From NCBI RefSeq assembly GCF_900580865.1, contig NZ_UTBZ01000140.1:1-64000 (forward strand): a stretch of 64,000 nucleotides of DNA, given 5' to 3'. This DNA comes from Pseudomonas viridiflava. GTDB taxonomy: Bacteria > Pseudomonadota > Gammaproteobacteria > Pseudomonadales > Pseudomonadaceae. The notes below the pieces were generated by a model that was given only the letters and a program-made list of their open reading frames with translations, made no database searches and was not told the DNA's origin. This document shows, one piece after another, positions 43,884 to 55,416 of this stretch (its first letter is position 1; the number at the start of each line of letters is the position of its first letter). Both the position numbers and the translations under genes were made by a program.

Positions 43884-44327
43884 TTACTTAACGGTAATCG
43901 TGCCTTTCATCATCGAGATGTGCCCAGGGAACGAGCAGAAGAAGCCGTAGCCACCATCAGCGATTTTCGCCACGTCGAAGGTCAGCGAGTCAGTTTCCTT
44001 GGCGCCGATGATCTTGGTGTGAGCGATGATGCGCGCGTCACCTTCCGGCAGGTAGTTCTTGTCGATACCGGCGGCCAGGCCAGCGGTAGCGATTGGCTGC
44101 ATGTCCGCTTCTTTGCTGATTACCAGGTTATGACCCATGACGTTTTTCGGCAGGTTGCCGGAGTGGGTCAGTTCGACGGTGAAGGTCTTGCAGCTCTTGT
44201 CGATCACGATTTCCTTGGTGTTGAAGGACATCTGATCGGTGGAGTCAACGGTGGTTTTGCACTCGGCAGCCATCAATTGGCTGCTGGCCAGCGCCAGCAG
44301 GGATACCGCAACAACTTTGGAAAACAT
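43884..44327 (-). CDS. azu: Azurin
   Basis: Azurin is a periplasmic blue-copper protein that carries electrons. It has 147 residues including a signal peptide (MFSKVVAVSLLALASSQLMAA); the mature protein starts AECKTTVDSTDQMSFN. Copper ligands are visible: His in VMGHNLVIS, then Cys, His and Met in FFCSFPGHISMMKG. The disulfide pair is Cys near mature residues 3 and 26. The start at 44327 gives the correct leader and has GGAG upstream. It is monocistronic. Confidence 0.97.
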   Translation of the reverse strand: MFSKVVAVSLLALASSQLMAAECKTTVDSTDQMSFNTKEIVIDKSCKTFTVELTHSGNLPKNVMGHNLVISKEADMQPIATAGLAAGIDKNYLPEGDARIIAHTKIIGAKETDSLTFDVAKIADGGYGFFCSFPGHISMMKGTITVK

Positions 44328-44416
44328 GGTGAATCTCCAAGGCAGGGTTAACAAAAACACGAATGGTGGAAAGACTGCCTGAAATCTTCGCAAGTTCCTA
44401 TGACTTGAGTCAAAAA

Positions 44417-44426
44417 TTGTATACAA
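44417..44426. promoter_or_regulatory. Perfect palindrome TTGTATACAA upstream of azurin
   Basis: TTGTATACAA is a perfect 10-bp palindrome about 90 bases upstream of the azurin start. It may be part of the promoter or a regulator site. No ANR consensus (TTGAT-N4-ATCAA) was found. Confidence 0.3.
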
Positions 44427-44519
44427 CTTTCAGGCTATGACACTCATCGACACAATCTAACGGCCAGATTTCCCGGCCGGCCCTATGATCGGCGCATCTA
44501 CTGAGACGGAGTGCCTGTC

Positions 44520-44609
44520 ATGTTCTTTAACGGTCTGTTGTGCAGTTTGCTCGCCGCGTACGCCTGTGGCGCCAGCGGTACCTTTGAATCACCGGAACGC
44601 GAAGTTTAG
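44520..44609 (+). CDS. Possible small protein of 29 residues
   Basis: A short frame starts at ATG with GGAG about 8 bases upstream. It encodes MFFNGLLCSLLAAYACGASG and then a short polar tail. The hydrophobic start ending in Cys resembles a small lipoprotein or membrane peptide. It lies 58 bases upstream of the LOG-family gene and could be a leader. Evidence is limited to the ribosome-binding site and composition. Confidence 0.35.
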   Translation: MFFNGLLCSLLAAYACGASGTFESPEREV

Positions 44610-44667
44610 CCCTTGGATCAAGGCGTGCCAGCCATTACCCTGTGACGGATTGACCCAGGAGGAAGGC

Positions 44668-45255
44668 ATGTCTCTGAAATCCGTTTGTGTATTTTGCGGT
44701 GCCAACGCCGGCACTGACCCGGCTTACACCGAAGCTGCCATTGCCCTTGGCCGGGCTTTGGCCGAACGTAAACTGACCCTGGTCTACGGCGGTGGTGCTG
44801 TGGGTTTGATGGGCATTGTCGCCGACGCCGCGCTGGCCGCTGGCGGTGAAGTGATCGGCATCATCCCGCAAAGCCTGATGGACAAGGAAATCGGCCACAA
44901 GAGCCTGACGCGTCTGGAAGTGGTCGATGGCATGCACGCGCGCAAGGCGCGCATGGCTGAACTCAGCGATGCGTTCATCGCCCTGCCCGGCGGCCTCGGT
45001 ACGCTGGAAGAGCTGTTCGAAGTCTGGACCTGGGGTCAGCTTGGTTACCACGGCAAGCCGTTGGGTCTGCTGGAAGTGAACGGTTTCTACAACAAACTCA
45101 CCGCTTTTCTTGACCATATCGTCGGCGAAGGCTTCGTTCGCGCGCCACACCGTGACATGCTGCAGGTGAGCGAATCGCCGCAAACATTGCTCGATGCCCT
45201 GGATCACTGGAAGCCGACCGTCACGCCCAAGTGGGTCGACCAAAAACCCGGTTAA
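44668..45255 (+). CDS. LOG-family phosphoribohydrolase
   Basis: This 195-residue Rossmann-fold enzyme belongs to the LOG / TIGR00730 family, which releases the base from cytokinin-type nucleoside monophosphates. Family motifs are VYGGGAVGLMGIVADAAL near residue 37 and the diagnostic PGGLGTLEELFEVWTW near 110. The start at 44668 has AGGAGGAAGG upstream, a very strong site. The physiological substrate in Pseudomonas is uncertain; purine-nucleotide monophosphate turnover is one possibility. Confidence 0.92.
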   Translation: MSLKSVCVFCGANAGTDPAYTEAAIALGRALAERKLTLVYGGGAVGLMGIVADAALAAGGEVIGIIPQSLMDKEIGHKSLTRLEVVDGMHARKARMAELSDAFIALPGGLGTLEELFEVWTWGQLGYHGKPLGLLEVNGFYNKLTAFLDHIVGEGFVRAPHRDMLQVSESPQTLLDALDHWKPTVTPKWVDQKPG

Positions 45256-45323
45256 CCCCCGGACACCGATACAGGGCAGAATATGTGCCGCTCAACCTCA
45301 CCTTCGACCCAAGAGGATCGCCC

Positions 45324-45521
45324 ATGGCCAAACCCAATTACTCCTTCGCCAAACGTCAACGAGACCTGGCAAAGGAACAGAAGAAAGAGGAAAAGCTTCA
45401 GCGCAAGAAACAAACCGCTGAAGAAGCGGCACTGAACCCTGAGGGTGAAGTGACGACGCAAGATGATGTTGATGCAACCGATGCGACTGAAACACCGAAA
45501 GATCAGGCGCCCGACGCCTGA
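45324..45521 (+). CDS. Small highly charged conserved protein
   Basis: This is a 65-residue protein. Residues 1-33 are strongly basic and helical (AKRQRDLAKEQKKEEKLQRKK), and the rest is acidic and Thr/Asp-rich. AAGAGGA lies 6 bases upstream of the chosen ATG. The bipolar composition suggests nucleic-acid or ribosome binding, but no function is known to me. It follows the LOG gene by 68 bases on the same strand. Confidence 0.75.
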   Translation: MAKPNYSFAKRQRDLAKEQKKEEKLQRKKQTAEEAALNPEGEVTTQDDVDATDATETPKDQAPDA

Positions 45522-45630
45522 ACCCGACCGGGTTTGATGATCGAATCAGACCCTGCGGATTTGTGACGGGGCTGGCAGTTTCACTGCCGGCCCTCACAGC
45601 CTTCCATTTCCAAGTGCACCCAGTTCCCAT

Positions 45631-45717
45631 GTGGGAGCGAGCCTGCTCGCGAAAGCGGTGTATCAGCCACATATAAGTTGACTGACCTGACGCCTTCGCG
45701 AGCAGGCTCGCTCCCAC
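45631..45717. repeat. REP doublet (REPIN) before the transglutaminase gene
   Basis: Inverted copies of the standard core about 41 bases apart, at the convergent junction. Confidence 0.9.
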
Positions 45718-45731
45718 ATTTTTTATCGTCG

Positions 45732-46622
45732 CTAATCCAGGGGCATCACGGTAACGCGCACTTCCGGGTCGTGATTGCCGCCGCCAAGAATCACCCCACG
45801 CAACGGCGATACATCGGAAAAATCCCTCCCCCACGCCAACGTAATATGCTCCAGCCCCGGCTGCACATTGTTGGTCGGATCAAAATCCACCCAACCCAGC
45901 GCCGGACAAAACACCGACACCCAGGCATGCGATGCATCGGCGCCGATCAAGCGTGGCTGCCCCGGTGGTGGCTGCGTCAGCAGGTAACCACTGATATATC
46001 GCGCCGCCAGCCCTCGCGAGCGCACGCACGCCAGCATCAAGTGTGCGAAGTCCTGACAGACCCCGCGTCGCCGCTCCAGCACTTCCACCAAGGGCGTCGC
46101 CACTTGGGTCGCCTCGGCATCGAAGGTGAATTCGCTGAAGATCTTCTGCATCAAGTCCTGCACGCCCAGCAGCAACGGACGCCCCGGCGGGAAACAACTC
46201 TGAGAGAACTCGACGAAACTGCGTTTCAAATGCACGTACGGTGACTGGAACCGGTAGCGACAGGCTTCGAGCAACTCAGCGGACAACGGCTGACTGCTGT
46301 AGCTCAGCGCATCGCGGGTCATTTCCCACGCGGGCGACTGATTGAAATCCAGCGCAGGCCGCGCCAGCACTTCAACGGTGAGTTGGGCATTGACCTGCAA
46401 TTCGTCATGCGGGCGTTCGAAGGCCAGTCGGGTCAACGGATTACCAAACACATCCAGCTCATCGCGCCGTGCGGTCGGGTCCGGGCTGATGAGCAATTGC
46501 TGTTCGGTGCAGCGCTGCCAGGCGCATTTTCGCGGCCACAAGTGCGCCAGTTGCTGCGCCAGGGACACCGGGCTGTCGTAGTGGTAACAGGTGTCGTGGA
46601 AGATCTGGTATCGAGCATTCAT
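45732..46622 (-). CDS. Transglutaminase-like cysteine peptidase-fold protein
   Basis: This 296-residue protein has an N-terminal transglutaminase-associated beta domain (YQIFHDTCYHYDSPVSLAQQLAHLWPR) and a transglutaminase core. The catalytic triad is visible: Cys in GVCQDFAHLMLACVRSRGLAARYISG near residue 175, His in DASHAWVSVF near 230, Asp in VDFDPTNN near 248. The start overlaps the stop of the ATP-grasp gene. It belongs to the three-gene set with the two genes upstream. It may transfer or hydrolyse peptide amides; the substrate is unknown. Confidence 0.88.
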   Translation of the reverse strand: MNARYQIFHDTCYHYDSPVSLAQQLAHLWPRKCAWQRCTEQQLLISPDPTARRDELDVFGNPLTRLAFERPHDELQVNAQLTVEVLARPALDFNQSPAWEMTRDALSYSSQPLSAELLEACRYRFQSPYVHLKRSFVEFSQSCFPPGRPLLLGVQDLMQKIFSEFTFDAEATQVATPLVEVLERRRGVCQDFAHLMLACVRSRGLAARYISGYLLTQPPPGQPRLIGADASHAWVSVFCPALGWVDFDPTNNVQPGLEHITLAWGRDFSDVSPLRGVILGGGNHDPEVRVTVMPLD

Positions 46623-49108
46623 CAGACGGACACCGTGCGTTGGCTGACATCATCGACATGGGCGAAATGGCGCAAGGCCAGACGATCCGACACTTGCCCA
46701 CTGGCCTCGGCAATCTCTTGCAGCAAATCCGCCAGACCATTCAGAGCCGCTCGTACGCTGGACTCACCGAACAATGGATTCTCCAGGCAACCCAGATCGA
46801 ACCGTGCCAGCCGCTCGACCAGTCGCGGCAGTCCCGCTTCCCGTGGCGCGCCAAAATCATCGTTCAAACGTTTCAACGTGCGCGTGACCAGTTTCAACTG
46901 GAACAACACCGCGTGCGGGTTCTGCTCGTCGAGCAGCAACAGGTCGAGCACCGGAATCAATTGCGCCACGGCCAGATAGCGTGAGCGATAGGTGATGCTG
47001 CTGTTGCCCAACTCCAGCAGCCATTCCAGGCCCGCCTGATCGACAGCACCGGCGCCACGCAGAAACGCTGCGAGGCTGCTGCTGAGAAACTGCAGTCGCT
47101 CGATACGCCGGCCGATCATCAGAAAGCGCCAGCCTTCGTCGCGGGTCATGTCGTCGAGGGCAAACCCTGACAACGCCGCCAGCGACATCACCAACCGGTT
47201 GAGAAAATCCAGCAGTTCGCCGAAGTCGGGTTCGTCGGTGTCCAGCTCCATCGCTTCGCGCTGCAACTCGACCAGCGCCTGCCAATTCTCCCGCGATAGC
47301 TTGCCGCGCACCTGTGAGGCCGCCCACTGCAAGCGTTGCAGGTTGGAACGCAGGCTGAACGACCAGTCGTCACCGAGCAGTGCAGCGAGCAAGCGCTCTG
47401 GCAGTTCTCCTTCATCCGGCAACAACGTCAGCCGCTCACCGAGATCGACCGCCGCCTGCAACGCTTGCGGATCATCACCATCGACATACCGCGCAAGCAT
47501 GATGCGCAGCAGCCGCGCACTGTCGTCACAGCGCTCGCAGTAACGGCCGAACCAGAACAGGTTTTCCACCACCCGCGAAGGCAGATACGGATCGCGCCGC
47601 ACCAGATCATGCACGCCGACATTACGCTGGCTCTTCCATTGCTCGCCGCTGGGCGGACGATCGCCAAGTACCCAAGTGTCTTTGCTTGCTCCGCCACGCT
47701 GCATCGATACCACTTCGGCATCGGCCTCGGCGGCCACCCGGGTCAAACCACCGGGAAGTACGCGATAACCATCGCGACTGGCCACGGCATACATGCGCAT
47801 GCCAATGGCGCGCGGTTGCAGTTGACCATTTTCGGCCTGCCAGATCGGCGCTTGTGATAACTGAGCCAATTCTTGCGCCACGTAGGCATAAGGGCGCGCC
47901 TGCATGCGCTCGGCAAGCACCTGACGCTGTTTCTCACTCAGATCGCGGCCGAACACGGGCGCGAAGCTTTGTGAGGGGAACGCCGGTTTGATCAACAGTT
48001 CCGGCAGCTTTTCCAGCGCCTGCGCCAACACCGGCGCCTCGCCGCACCACCACGTCGCGATCGACGGCAGAATCAGTTCTTCGCCAAACAGGTATTGGTT
48101 GATCTTCGGTAGAAAACCCAGCAATCCCGGCGATTCCAGCACGCCACTGCCCAATGCATTGGCAACCAGCACCCGGCCCTGACGCACCGCTTCGAGCAGG
48201 CCGGGCACGCCAAGCGCCGAGTCCGTACGCAGTTCCAGCGGATCACAGAAATCATCATCGAGCCGGCGCATGATTGCGTGCACCCGACGCAAGCCACTGA
48301 GGGTTTTCAGGTAGACCGTGGCATCGCGCACCGTGAGGTCACCGCCCTCGACCAGCGGGTAACCCAGCTGGCGAGCCAGATACAAATGTTCAAAATAACT
48401 TTCGTTGAAACGCCCCGGTGTGAGCAGCACCACCAGCGGCGCGTCATCGTCACTTGGCGCCTGCCGCGCGAGGGTTTCCTGCAAGGTGCGGAAAAAGCCC
48501 GCCAGATGCTGCACCTTCAAATCCCGGTACAACTCGGGAAAGGCGCGCGACACGATGGTGCGGTTTTCCAGGGCATAACCGGCGCCCGATGGCGCTTGTG
48601 TGCGATCCGCCGTGACCCACCAGCGCCCGTCCGGCGTGCGTGCCAGATCCACCGCAAAAAGATGCAGGAAGGCGTTTTCCGGGGGAACGATGCCCTGGCA
48701 GGGCCAGAGAAAATTGTTGTGACCGAAGACCAGTTCAGCAGGCAGCAAGCCTTCACTGATCAACCGCTGCGGCCCGTACAAGTCCGCCAGCACAGCGTTG
48801 AGCAGTCGCGCGCGCTGAGCGATGCCTGCTGACAATTGCTGCCATTCATCCGCCGCAATCACATGCGGTAACAGATCCAGCTCCCATGGCCGATCCGCGC
48901 CTTTCGGGTCGGCATAGACGTTATAAGTGACGCCGTTTTCCTGAATCTGCCGCGCCAGCAAAGCCTGCCGCTGCATCAGTTGCGCTGGCGTGCTGCGTTG
49001 CAACTGATCGAACAGCCGCCGCCAGTGCGGGCGCACCGCGCCACTGCCATCGAGCAGTTCGTGATAAGTGCCCATCGTGAGCGGGTAGCGGTCTAGCAGG
49101 TCAGGCAT
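46622..49108 (-). CDS. Circularly permuted ATP-grasp / Alpha-E fusion protein
   Basis: This 828-residue protein joins a circularly permuted ATP-grasp domain (about 1-480; COG2308-like) to an all-helical Alpha-E domain (about 500-820; COG2307-like). In many bacteria these are separate genes; here they are fused. ATP-grasp segments include NNFLWPCQGIVPPENAFLHLFAVDLARTPDGRW near residue 130, VLLTPGRFNESYFEHLYLA near 230, and LLIKPAFPSQSFAPVFG near 372. Amide or peptide bond formation is likely. The start MPDLLDRYPLTMGTYHELLDG is used because the longer frame begins with TTG. The ribosome-binding site is weak. Confidence 0.88.
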   Translation of the reverse strand: MPDLLDRYPLTMGTYHELLDGSGAVRPHWRRLFDQLQRSTPAQLMQRQALLARQIQENGVTYNVYADPKGADRPWELDLLPHVIAADEWQQLSAGIAQRARLLNAVLADLYGPQRLISEGLLPAELVFGHNNFLWPCQGIVPPENAFLHLFAVDLARTPDGRWWVTADRTQAPSGAGYALENRTIVSRAFPELYRDLKVQHLAGFFRTLQETLARQAPSDDDAPLVVLLTPGRFNESYFEHLYLARQLGYPLVEGGDLTVRDATVYLKTLSGLRRVHAIMRRLDDDFCDPLELRTDSALGVPGLLEAVRQGRVLVANALGSGVLESPGLLGFLPKINQYLFGEELILPSIATWWCGEAPVLAQALEKLPELLIKPAFPSQSFAPVFGRDLSEKQRQVLAERMQARPYAYVAQELAQLSQAPIWQAENGQLQPRAIGMRMYAVASRDGYRVLPGGLTRVAAEADAEVVSMQRGGASKDTWVLGDRPPSGEQWKSQRNVGVHDLVRRDPYLPSRVVENLFWFGRYCERCDDSARLLRIMLARYVDGDDPQALQAAVDLGERLTLLPDEGELPERLLAALLGDDWSFSLRSNLQRLQWAASQVRGKLSRENWQALVELQREAMELDTDEPDFGELLDFLNRLVMSLAALSGFALDDMTRDEGWRFLMIGRRIERLQFLSSSLAAFLRGAGAVDQAGLEWLLELGNSSITYRSRYLAVAQLIPVLDLLLLDEQNPHAVLFQLKLVTRTLKRLNDDFGAPREAGLPRLVERLARFDLGCLENPLFGESSVRAALNGLADLLQEIAEASGQVSDRLALRHFAHVDDVSQRTVSV

Positions 49109-49196
49109 GGAAAGCTCGGCAGACAGCAAGGAACGGTCAGACTAACGCAGGCACATGACACGCGGATATACGAAAAATCCGCGTGTCGCGCAGGAC

Positions 49197-52100
49197 TTAG
49201 AAACGTCGCAAATCGATTGTCATCGGTAGCTCGTCACTGATTTCTACATTCGGTACAGGAAGTTTCCCCGGCGTATGTCCGACGCGGAAGAATCGCGCCA
49301 TGCGCCGGCTCTCCGCTTCGTTGGCATTGACCGGCAACGTCTCGTAATTACGCCCGCCCGGATGGGCGACGTGGTATTGGCAGCCGCCCAGCGAGCGGCC
49401 CATCCAGGTGTCGAGCAGGTCGAACACCAACGGCGCATGCACGGGTATTGTCGGTTGCAGACAGTTGGCCGGTTGCCACGCACGGTAACGCACACCCGCG
49501 ACGAACTCGCCCACGCGCCCGGTCGGGTGCAACGGCACCGCGATGCCATTACAGGTCAGCAAATAACGCTGCGGCGGCAGCCCTTTGAGCTTGACCTGCA
49601 GACGCTCCAGAGATGAGTCGACGTAGCGCACCGTTCCACCCGCCGCGCCCTCCTCGCCCAGCACATGCCAAGGCTCCAGCGCCTGACGCAGTTCCAGTTC
49701 GATGCCATTGACGGCGTAATCGCCGACCTTGGGAAAACGAAACTCCAGGTGCGCCGCGAACCATTCCGCCCGCAGTGGATAACCGGCGCTGTTCAGTTCG
49801 ACGATGACGTCGGCGAAATCCTGCTCGATAAAGTGCGGCAGCAAGAAACGATCGTGCAGCTCGGTGCCCCAGCGCGCCAGTTTCGGCGGCGCATAAGGCT
49901 CACGCCAGAAACGTGCGACCAGCGCCCGCAGCAACAGCTGCTGGGCCAGACTCATGTGGGCGTGCGGCGGCATTTCAAAGGCGCGCAGTTCCAGCAAGCC
50001 GAGACGTCCGGTGGCGCCATCCGGTGAGTACAGTTTGTCGATGCAGAACTCGGCTCGGTGAGTGTTGCCGGTGACGTCGATCAGCAAGTTGCGCAGCAGA
50101 CGATCCACCAGCCACGGCGCGCACTCCTCGCCCGGCTCCGGCATTTGCGCGAAAGCGATTTCCAGTTCGTACAGTGCATCATTGCGCGCCTCGTCTACAC
50201 GCGGCGCCTGAGACGTCGGGCCGATGAACAATCCGGAAAACAGATACGACAACGACGGATGGTTGTGCCAGTAACTGATCAGGCTGCGTAACAGATCCGG
50301 GCGACGCAGAAACGGTGAATCCGCTGGCGTCGCACCACCGAGCACAAAATGGTTACCGCCGCCGGTGCCAGTGTGGCGACCATCGATCATGAATTTCTCG
50401 GTGGTCAGTCGGGTTTGCCGTGCCTCTTCATAGAGAAACCCGGTGCGTTCGACCAATTCGTCCCAGGTCGCCGACGGCTGCACATTCACCTCAATCACAC
50501 CGGGATCCGGGGTGATGCGGAAGTTGCTCAGACGCGGATCGCTCGGCGGCTCGTAGCCCTCCAGCAACACCGGGCAATGCAGTTCTTCAGCCGTCGCTTC
50601 GATGGCGGCCACCAGTTCCAGATAATCCTCGACGCGCTCCAGCGGCGGCATGAACAGGTACAAGCGGCCCTCGCGAGCCTCGGCGCAGAATGCAGTGCGG
50701 GTCAGCCAGTCAGCGGACTCGTCGATTTTCGGCGCGCGTTCGTCAGTCGCAGCCGGTTCGCCGTGACGGTTGAGCTGCGCGGTTTCCGGCAGCTCAGGGA
50801 ACTGCTGATTCGGGTCCTGCGGATGAATAAACGGATATTCGGCGGCCTTCACCCACGGCTGCGAACCCAGTGGCAAGCGATACCCCAGCGGCGAATCCCC
50901 GGGCACCAGTCGGCAGTGCTCGTCACGTAGATACCAGCGCCCGCTCTGCCATTGATCGCCCTTGGCCGTACGCGCCAGCGGCAGCACTTGGCCAATGACT
51001 TTGTTGAGGCCCTGACTGAAGACTTTACGCAGGCGTGCGCGCTCCAGCGGTTCCTCCAGACGTGAATCTTCGGCGCTGACGTTGCTCGGCAAGGTGCCCT
51101 CACGCCAGAGGTAATAGAAATTGTCTTCGTAGGCCGGAAACACAAAACGCGTAGGCAACTTCAGTCGCTCGGCGACACTGGCGAGGAAGCGCCCGGCCAA
51201 TTCGCCATTGGCGCCGTAATCCTGCTGCTCATCGGCGATCAAGGCATCGTTGTGCCAGATCGGCACGCCGTCGCGGCGCCAGTAGCAGTTAAGCGACCAG
51301 CGCGGCAGTTGCTCGCCGGGATACCACTTGCCCTGACCAAAATGCACCAGGCCTTTCGGTGCGTAGTGTTTGCGCATGCGCTGGAACAGCTCGGCAGAGA
51401 GCCGGCGCTTGTCCGCGCCCAACGCGGCGGTATTCCACTCGGCGCCGTCCGGATCATCGATGGAAACGAAAGTCGGTTCGCCACCCATGGTCAGGCGTAC
51501 GTCATCCGCCAGCAGGTCGGCATCGATCTGTCGGCCGAGTGCCTGAATCGCCAGCCACTGCTCATCGGTGTAGGGTTTGGTGACGCGCGGCGCCTCCCAG
51601 ATCCGTTCCACCGACATCTCATGGCTGAACACACATTCGCACGGCTCGACCAAGCCACTGATCGGTGCCGCCGAGGACGGATCGGGACTGCAGGCCAACG
51701 GGATATGTCCTTCACCGGCAAACAGCCCGGAAGTCGCATCCAGGCCGATCCAGCCCGCGCCCGGCAAATACACTTCGCACCAGGCGTGCAGGTCGGTGAA
51801 ATCCACGTCAGTGCCGGACGGGCCGTCGAGGCTTTTCACATCGGCGGTCAGTTGAATCAGGTAGCCGGAAACAAATCGCGCGGCCAATCCCAGGTTGCGC
51901 AGTAGTTGCACCAGCAGCCACGCCGAATCCCGGCAGGAGCCGGAGGCATGTTCGAGGGTGTGCTCCGGGGTTTGCACGCCCGGCTCCATGCGAATCAGGT
52001 AACCAATGTCCTCGCTCAGGCGCTGGTTGAGCGCCACCAGAAAATCCACCGCCGGCAGCGGTGTGCGGTCGATGGCGTCCAGATAGGCTTTGAATTTGGG

Positions 52101-52472
52101 TGTCAGCGGCAGGGTTTCGAGGTACGGCGCCAGCTCCTTGCGCTCATCGGCGGCGTAGGCGAAAGGGATTTTCTCGGCGTAGGGTTCGAGGAAGAAGTCG
52201 AACGGGTTGAACACCGCCATCTCGGCAAGCAGATCGACTTCGATACGTAATTCGTCGGTTTTCTCGGGGAACACCAATCGGGCGAGGTAGTTGCCCTGCG
52301 GATCCTGCTGCCAGTTGATGAAATGCTGCTCGGGCGAGACTTTCAGCGCATAGGACAGAATCCGCGTGCGGCTGTGAGCGGCCGGGCGCAGGCGAACGAT
52401 CTGCGGGCCGAGTTCGACAGCGCGGTCGTAGCGGTAATGCGTGACGTGATGCAATGCGACATGAATCGACAC
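49197..52472 (-). CDS. Transglutaminase plus DUF2126 putative amidoligase
   Basis: This 1,091-residue protein has two parts. Residues 1-300 are a transglutaminase unit with Cys in SGSCRDSAWLLVQLLRNLG near 185, His in LHAWCEVYLPGAGW near 228 and Asp in GLDATSG. Residues about 330-1091 are the DUF2126 region, classed as a putative amidoligase, with EPTFVSIDDPDGAEWNTAALG near 335 and TGTGGGNHFVLGGATPADSPFLRRPDLL near 705. The large size is normal for this fusion. It precedes the ATP-grasp gene by 88 bases on the same strand. The product is unknown. Confidence 0.88.
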   Translation of the reverse strand: MSIHVALHHVTHYRYDRAVELGPQIVRLRPAAHSRTRILSYALKVSPEQHFINWQQDPQGNYLARLVFPEKTDELRIEVDLLAEMAVFNPFDFFLEPYAEKIPFAYAADERKELAPYLETLPLTPKFKAYLDAIDRTPLPAVDFLVALNQRLSEDIGYLIRMEPGVQTPEHTLEHASGSCRDSAWLLVQLLRNLGLAARFVSGYLIQLTADVKSLDGPSGTDVDFTDLHAWCEVYLPGAGWIGLDATSGLFAGEGHIPLACSPDPSSAAPISGLVEPCECVFSHEMSVERIWEAPRVTKPYTDEQWLAIQALGRQIDADLLADDVRLTMGGEPTFVSIDDPDGAEWNTAALGADKRRLSAELFQRMRKHYAPKGLVHFGQGKWYPGEQLPRWSLNCYWRRDGVPIWHNDALIADEQQDYGANGELAGRFLASVAERLKLPTRFVFPAYEDNFYYLWREGTLPSNVSAEDSRLEEPLERARLRKVFSQGLNKVIGQVLPLARTAKGDQWQSGRWYLRDEHCRLVPGDSPLGYRLPLGSQPWVKAAEYPFIHPQDPNQQFPELPETAQLNRHGEPAATDERAPKIDESADWLTRTAFCAEAREGRLYLFMPPLERVEDYLELVAAIEATAEELHCPVLLEGYEPPSDPRLSNFRITPDPGVIEVNVQPSATWDELVERTGFLYEEARQTRLTTEKFMIDGRHTGTGGGNHFVLGGATPADSPFLRRPDLLRSLISYWHNHPSLSYLFSGLFIGPTSQAPRVDEARNDALYELEIAFAQMPEPGEECAPWLVDRLLRNLLIDVTGNTHRAEFCIDKLYSPDGATGRLGLLELRAFEMPPHAHMSLAQQLLLRALVARFWREPYAPPKLARWGTELHDRFLLPHFIEQDFADVIVELNSAGYPLRAEWFAAHLEFRFPKVGDYAVNGIELELRQALEPWHVLGEEGAAGGTVRYVDSSLERLQVKLKGLPPQRYLLTCNGIAVPLHPTGRVGEFVAGVRYRAWQPANCLQPTIPVHAPLVFDLLDTWMGRSLGGCQYHVAHPGGRNYETLPVNANEAESRRMARFFRVGHTPGKLPVPNVEISDELPMTIDLRRF

Positions 52473-52849
52473 GGCGTGCCTCCTGCGAGCCTAAGCGTAT
52501 TCGAAAGCGCGCAAGACTTATGCCATACAGAGGCTTGGGCGCTTTCCCGGAATGCTTAGGGCAGTACAGCACCAAAATCGGGCGATGCGGGGAAATGGTT
52601 TGGGCTGATTGCACGTAAATGTTGCGAAGAGCCCCTCACCCTAACCCTCCCGAAACGTCGGACCGCCCATAGGGAGAGGGGACTGACCGCGTTGGATGTT
52701 CGAGATACGCCGACTTGAAAGTATTGAGTCGAACTCAGGTTTGAAAGGCACAGAGATCTGCTCCCTTCCCCCTCGTCCCCCATGGGGGAGAGGGCTGGGG
52801 TGAGGGGGATGGATCTCCCGGACAACCCAATATCCAGCCCCGGAAATGC
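52473..52849. repeat. Gene-free spacer with GC-rich palindromes
   Basis: This spacer, between the DUF2126 gene and the ygiQ terminator, holds two copies of the CCCTCACCC/GGGAGAGGG family (about 52632-52680, with an insertion of about 15 bases in the loop, and about 52765-52806). No gene is visible. Confidence 0.7.
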
Positions 52850-52880
52850 AAAACGCCAACCCGAAGGTTGGCGCTCTGTT
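52850..52880 (-). terminator. Rho-independent terminator of ygiQ
   Basis: On the minus strand, GCGCCAACC and GGTTGGCG pair around a TTCG tetraloop, followed by TTTTGC. It lies about 20 bases after the ygiQ stop. Confidence 0.82.
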
Positions 52881-52895
52881 CAGCTCAAGCGATGT

Positions 52896-55208
<2,313 letters not shown>

Positions 55209-55294
55209 GTCGACGACCGGTGTTGAAGTGAAAAATCGCGGGCGCGGAATATAGCACAAATTTTGACCAATTCCGACGGCAATGGTCGGTTTCT

Positions 55295-55316
55295 CTTACA
55301 ACCGGCGTCCTGTAAG
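55295..55316. promoter_or_regulatory. Inverted repeat CTTACA-N10-TGTAAG before the effector-like genes
   Basis: The 208-base divergent gap between ygiQ and the first effector-like gene contains CTTACA (55295-55300) and TGTAAG (55311-55316). The arms match the GacA box halves, but in reversed order and with a different spacing (GacA: TGTAAG-N6-CTTACA), so it is not a GacA site. It could be a hairpin or an operator. Confidence 0.35.
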
Positions 55317-55416
55317 TCCGACAACCCGTAACCGGCAAAAAATCATCGCTCAAACCTAATATTCATCAGTCCAGCGCCAACGCCGACTGATGTGACACCC
55401 CTTCAAGGATGAAGAA

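Noticed and set aside
55295..55316. GacA-type upstream activating sequence
   Set aside because: Both halves are present, but in reversed order and with N10 instead of N6.
55209..55416. A type III secretion hrp-box promoter before the effector-like genes
   Set aside because: No GGAACC-N15/16-CCAC pattern could be found by eye, so a type III link cannot be supported from the promoter.
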